DNA from: Bacteroidales bacterium
Lineage (GTDB): Bacteria; Bacteroidota; Bacteroidia; Bacteroidales; VadinHA17
Reading direction: 5' to 3'
Assembly: GCA_025454815.1 (NCBI GenBank)
Contig: JALONR010000003.1
Location: 118,280 to 182,279, forward strand
Length of the DNA: 64,000 nucleotides
In this document: one piece after another, positions 62,241 through 64,000 of the stretch
Layout: each line of letters opens with the position of its first letter
Numbering within the stretch: the first letter of the stretch is position 1
The notes under the pieces: model-generated
The model's input: only the letters and a program-made list of their open reading frames with translations
The model's database searches: none
Told to the model about the DNA's origin: nothing
Program-made: the position numbers and the translations under genes

Positions 62241-62268
62241 CAGTTGGCAGTTGGCAGTTGACAGTCAT
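62241..62268. repeat. 7-bp tandem repeat after the OsmC gene
   Basis: Units CAGTTGG, CAGTTGG, CAGTTGA and CAGTCAT follow each other just after the OsmC stop. Similar CAGTTGGCAGTTGG runs are a known kind of simple intergenic repeat in Bacteroidota. No function is evident. Confidence 0.7.
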
Positions 62269-62303
62269 GCGGTCAGTAAGAGTAATCAATAAAAAGAAAG
62301 AAT

Positions 62304-62657
62304 ATGCTTTACACAAATCTGAATCATGTTGAGTCTGCTCAGCAGCTCGAGAAAATCATCAGTGAGAATGAGAATGTAATGGTGTGCTGCGGACGTATGG
62401 GACCGATGTGCATACCTGTATATGGTATCATGGAGGAGCTTGAACCGTTATACAGCCACGTCAGGTTCTATGACATGGAATTTGACAATCCTGAAGCACA
62501 CGTGATACGAAATGCGCCACTCACACGCGGATTCATGGGCCTGCCTTACACTGTTTATTACAGGAACGGAAAGATGGTAAAGGCCACTTCCAGCATCCAG
62601 AATATGTCACAGGTTAAGGCCGTCCTTGACAGTGAATTCGGCAAGCCCAATGCTTAA
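62304..62657 (+). CDS. Thioredoxin-fold protein with non-standard cysteine motif
   Basis: A 117-residue protein whose secondary pattern and GLPYTVYYRNGKMVKATSSI block (cis-Pro region) fit the thioredoxin fold. The usual WCGPC is replaced by MVCCGRMGPMCIPV at residues 30-43, so Cys residues at about 32, 33 and 40 replace the CxxC pair. Such proteins are found next to thioredoxin reductase genes in Bacteroidota. It is 3 bases before the reductase gene, so the reductase is its likely partner. Whether it is redox active is not shown by sequence. Confidence 0.8.
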   Translation: MLYTNLNHVESAQQLEKIISENENVMVCCGRMGPMCIPVYGIMEELEPLYSHVRFYDMEFDNPEAHVIRNAPLTRGFMGLPYTVYYRNGKMVKATSSIQNMSQVKAVLDSEFGKPNA

Positions 62658-62660
62658 GAA

Positions 62661-63620
62661 ATGGAGAGTGCAGGTCATTACGATGTCATTATTCTGGGAG
62701 GGGGACCGGCAGGACTGACAGCTGCCATTTACCTCTCGCGCGCCAGGTTGAAAACACTTCTGCTTACCGAGGGTACTCCCGGTGGTCAGATGACCCTTAC
62801 GCATGAGATTGCCAATTACCCGGGCATCGAAAAAATTAACGGTTACATGCTCGGTTCAGTGATGAGAAAGCAGGCAACCTCATACGGTGCGGTTGTGAAG
62901 GGTAACACGGAAATAAGTTCATTCAACCTGAACGGGCCCGTTAAGCGCATAACAACCGCTTCCGGGGAGACATATACCGCAGAGTCTGTCATACTGGCCA
63001 CAGGCGGAAGATCCCGCACCCTGGGTGTCCGTGGTGAGGATACCTTCAAGGGGAGGGGCATTTCATACTGTGCCACCTGTGATGGTGATTTCTTTACCGG
63101 AAAGGAGATAGTCGTCGTAGGCGGAGGCAACTCCGCTCTAGAGGAGGCTGTCTCACTTACAAAGTACGCCACCAGAGTGACAGTGGTCCACCAGTTTGAT
63201 CACTTCCAGGCATTTCAGTATGCTGTTGATGAGGCGAAGGCAAATCCTAAGATCAGCTTCATGATGTCATCAACAATCGCTGGGTTCTACGGGGGTGAAA
63301 AGCTGGAAGGGGTGAAAATCAAGAATCTTGTTACGGGAGAAGAAACTGACTTCAGAACTGACGGTGTATTCATCTTCATAGGATACGTCCCCAATACCGG
63401 GTGGTTGAAGGGATTGGTGGAAATGAACGAAAAGGATGAAATCATTGCCTCATCAGACATGGCAACCAGTATTGAAGGAGTATTCTCAGCCGGTGATGCC
63501 AACGCCAAACGGTACAGGCAGGTTACCACAGCGGTGGCTGACGGAACAGTTGCTGCCCTTGCAGCTGCTGAATACCTGCATTCACAAAAAAGAAAACAGA
63601 CGGAAATGGTGCCTGCATGA
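62661..63620 (+). CDS. trxB: Thioredoxin reductase-like flavoprotein lacking the NADPH phosphate motif
   Basis: A 319-residue flavin disulfide reductase. FAD binding is at GGGPAGLTAAIYLSRA near residue 12, the redox pair is CATCDGDFF near residue 139 and the nucleotide fold is GGGNSALEEAVSL near residue 156. The family motif HRRxxFRA, whose arginines hold the 2'-phosphate of NADPH, is replaced by HQFDHFQAF near residue 178. NADH or another donor is therefore more likely than NADPH. It follows the atypical thioredoxin and precedes a membrane-anchored thioredoxin. Confidence 0.9.
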   Translation: MESAGHYDVIILGGGPAGLTAAIYLSRARLKTLLLTEGTPGGQMTLTHEIANYPGIEKINGYMLGSVMRKQATSYGAVVKGNTEISSFNLNGPVKRITTASGETYTAESVILATGGRSRTLGVRGEDTFKGRGISYCATCDGDFFTGKEIVVVGGGNSALEEAVSLTKYATRVTVVHQFDHFQAFQYAVDEAKANPKISFMMSSTIAGFYGGEKLEGVKIKNLVTGEETDFRTDGVFIFIGYVPNTGWLKGLVEMNEKDEIIASSDMATSIEGVFSAGDANAKRYRQVTTAVADGTVAALAAAEYLHSQKRKQTEMVPA

Positions 63621-63701
63621 TCAGGGGGCTAAATAAACAATTTGATTACATGATCCCAACCCAGTCAGACATGGCCAATAAAAAAAGTAACTAATAAGAA
63701 A

Positions 63702-64000
63702 ATGAAAATGAAAGGATTGATAATAGCTGTTGTGGTTATAGCCGTACTGGTTATTCTCTTTGTCAGGTCTTACAACAAAATGAAGAATACACCGGCTGTG
63801 GCGGACAGTGAGCTAATAGAGCATCTCACCGCACAGAACTTTGCCCATAAGACAAAGAAAGGGGTGGTTCTGGTTGATTTCTGGGCAGACTGGTGCATGC
63901 CGTGCAAGATGATGGCACCGGTACTCAACGAGGTGGCCGAGGCCACCGAGGGCTCCGCAAGCATATATAAGCTGAACGTTGATGAACAGCAGCAGGTGGC
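63702..64000 (+). CDS. Membrane-anchored thioredoxin (3' end outside window)
   Basis: The frame from the ATG at 63702 is open to the window end (99 codons). Residues about 5-22 are a hydrophobic helix (LIIAVVVIAVLVILFV) and residues about 40 on are a thioredoxin domain with VDFWADWCMPCKMMAPVL. The WCMPC pair is redox competent, in contrast to the atypical thioredoxin two genes upstream. It lies 81 bases after the reductase gene on the same strand, so it may be its substrate. A second ATG at 63708 is also possible. Confidence 0.88.
   Translation, partial: MKMKGLIIAVVVIAVLVILFVRSYNKMKNTPAVADSELIEHLTAQNFAHKTKKGVVLVDFWADWCMPCKMMAPVLNEVAEATEGSASIYKLNVDEQQQV

Noticed and set aside
1..64000. tRNA or rRNA genes, transposases, integrases
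   Set aside because: None could be recognised on either strand by reading; structured small RNAs may have been missed without a search program.

Overview
The window looks like the chromosome of a fermentative, anaerobic member of the Bacteroidota, probably Bacteroidales or Marinilabiliales-like. The evidence is a SusC/SusD-type pair, a hybrid two-component regulator of the HTCS type, pectin-degrading lipoproteins, Bacteroidota-like -7 boxes (TAnnTTTG), two hydrogenase systems and no oxygen-respiratory genes. No rRNA, tRNA, CRISPR array, phage or insertion sequence was recognised.

Layout. (1) 1-7956, minus strand: a seven-gene uronate operon with uxaE, uxaC, eda, an ExuT-type transporter, an SDR fructuronate reductase, a HAD phosphatase and a LarA-like nickel enzyme cut by the window edge. 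(2) 8044-24212: a pectin utilisation locus with a pectin methylesterase, GH28, SusD-like (frameshifted), SusC-like, GH105, a 1486-residue HTCS regulator, a DUF4861 lipoprotein, kduD and kduI. Together regions 1 and 2 demethylate and cut pectin, import the fragments and carry both saturated (galacturonate) and unsaturated uronates to 2-keto-3-deoxygluconate; mannonate dehydratase and KDG kinase are not in view. (3) 24372-37095, minus strand: an 18-gene operon for a membrane-bound group 4 [NiFe] hydrogenase joined to a nearly complete Mrp-type cation antiporter and to an NAD(P)H/FAD plus iron-sulfur module of the sulfhydrogenase gamma/beta (AsrB/AsrA) type. (4) 37288-43680, plus strand: rex followed by hypF-C-D-E-A-B, all the [NiFe] maturation genes. 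Perfect Rex-type palindromes sit on the start regions of both divergent operons. (5) 44086-47526: a trimeric NAD-linked [FeFe] hydrogenase (hydC-hydB-hydA) closed by a strong terminator. (6) 47676-54063: two tandem copies of a sodium-symporter pair (NSS plus AGCS). (7) 54242-60916: a membrane protein, a SNF2-family helicase-like ATPase and a GH2 enzyme. (8) 60919-64000: a thiol-redox group with a Crp/Fnr regulator, an OsmC-like protein, an atypical thioredoxin, an atypical thioredoxin reductase and a membrane-anchored thioredoxin cut by the right edge.

How it fits together (inference): pectin sugars are fermented; reduced ferredoxin and NAD(P)H are disposed of as hydrogen; the Mrp part of the group 4 hydrogenase would turn this into a sodium or proton gradient that the sodium symporters can use; Rex links the whole to the NADH/NAD+ ratio.

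The most unusual things seen are the Mrp-hydrogenase-flavoprotein operon with its paired Rex sites, and a run of short tandem duplications at gene edges: 28 bp inside susD that breaks it, 49 bp repeats that copy the hypA start with stop codons, a 34/102 bp nested array starting at the hypB stop, and 27 bp at an AGCS stop.
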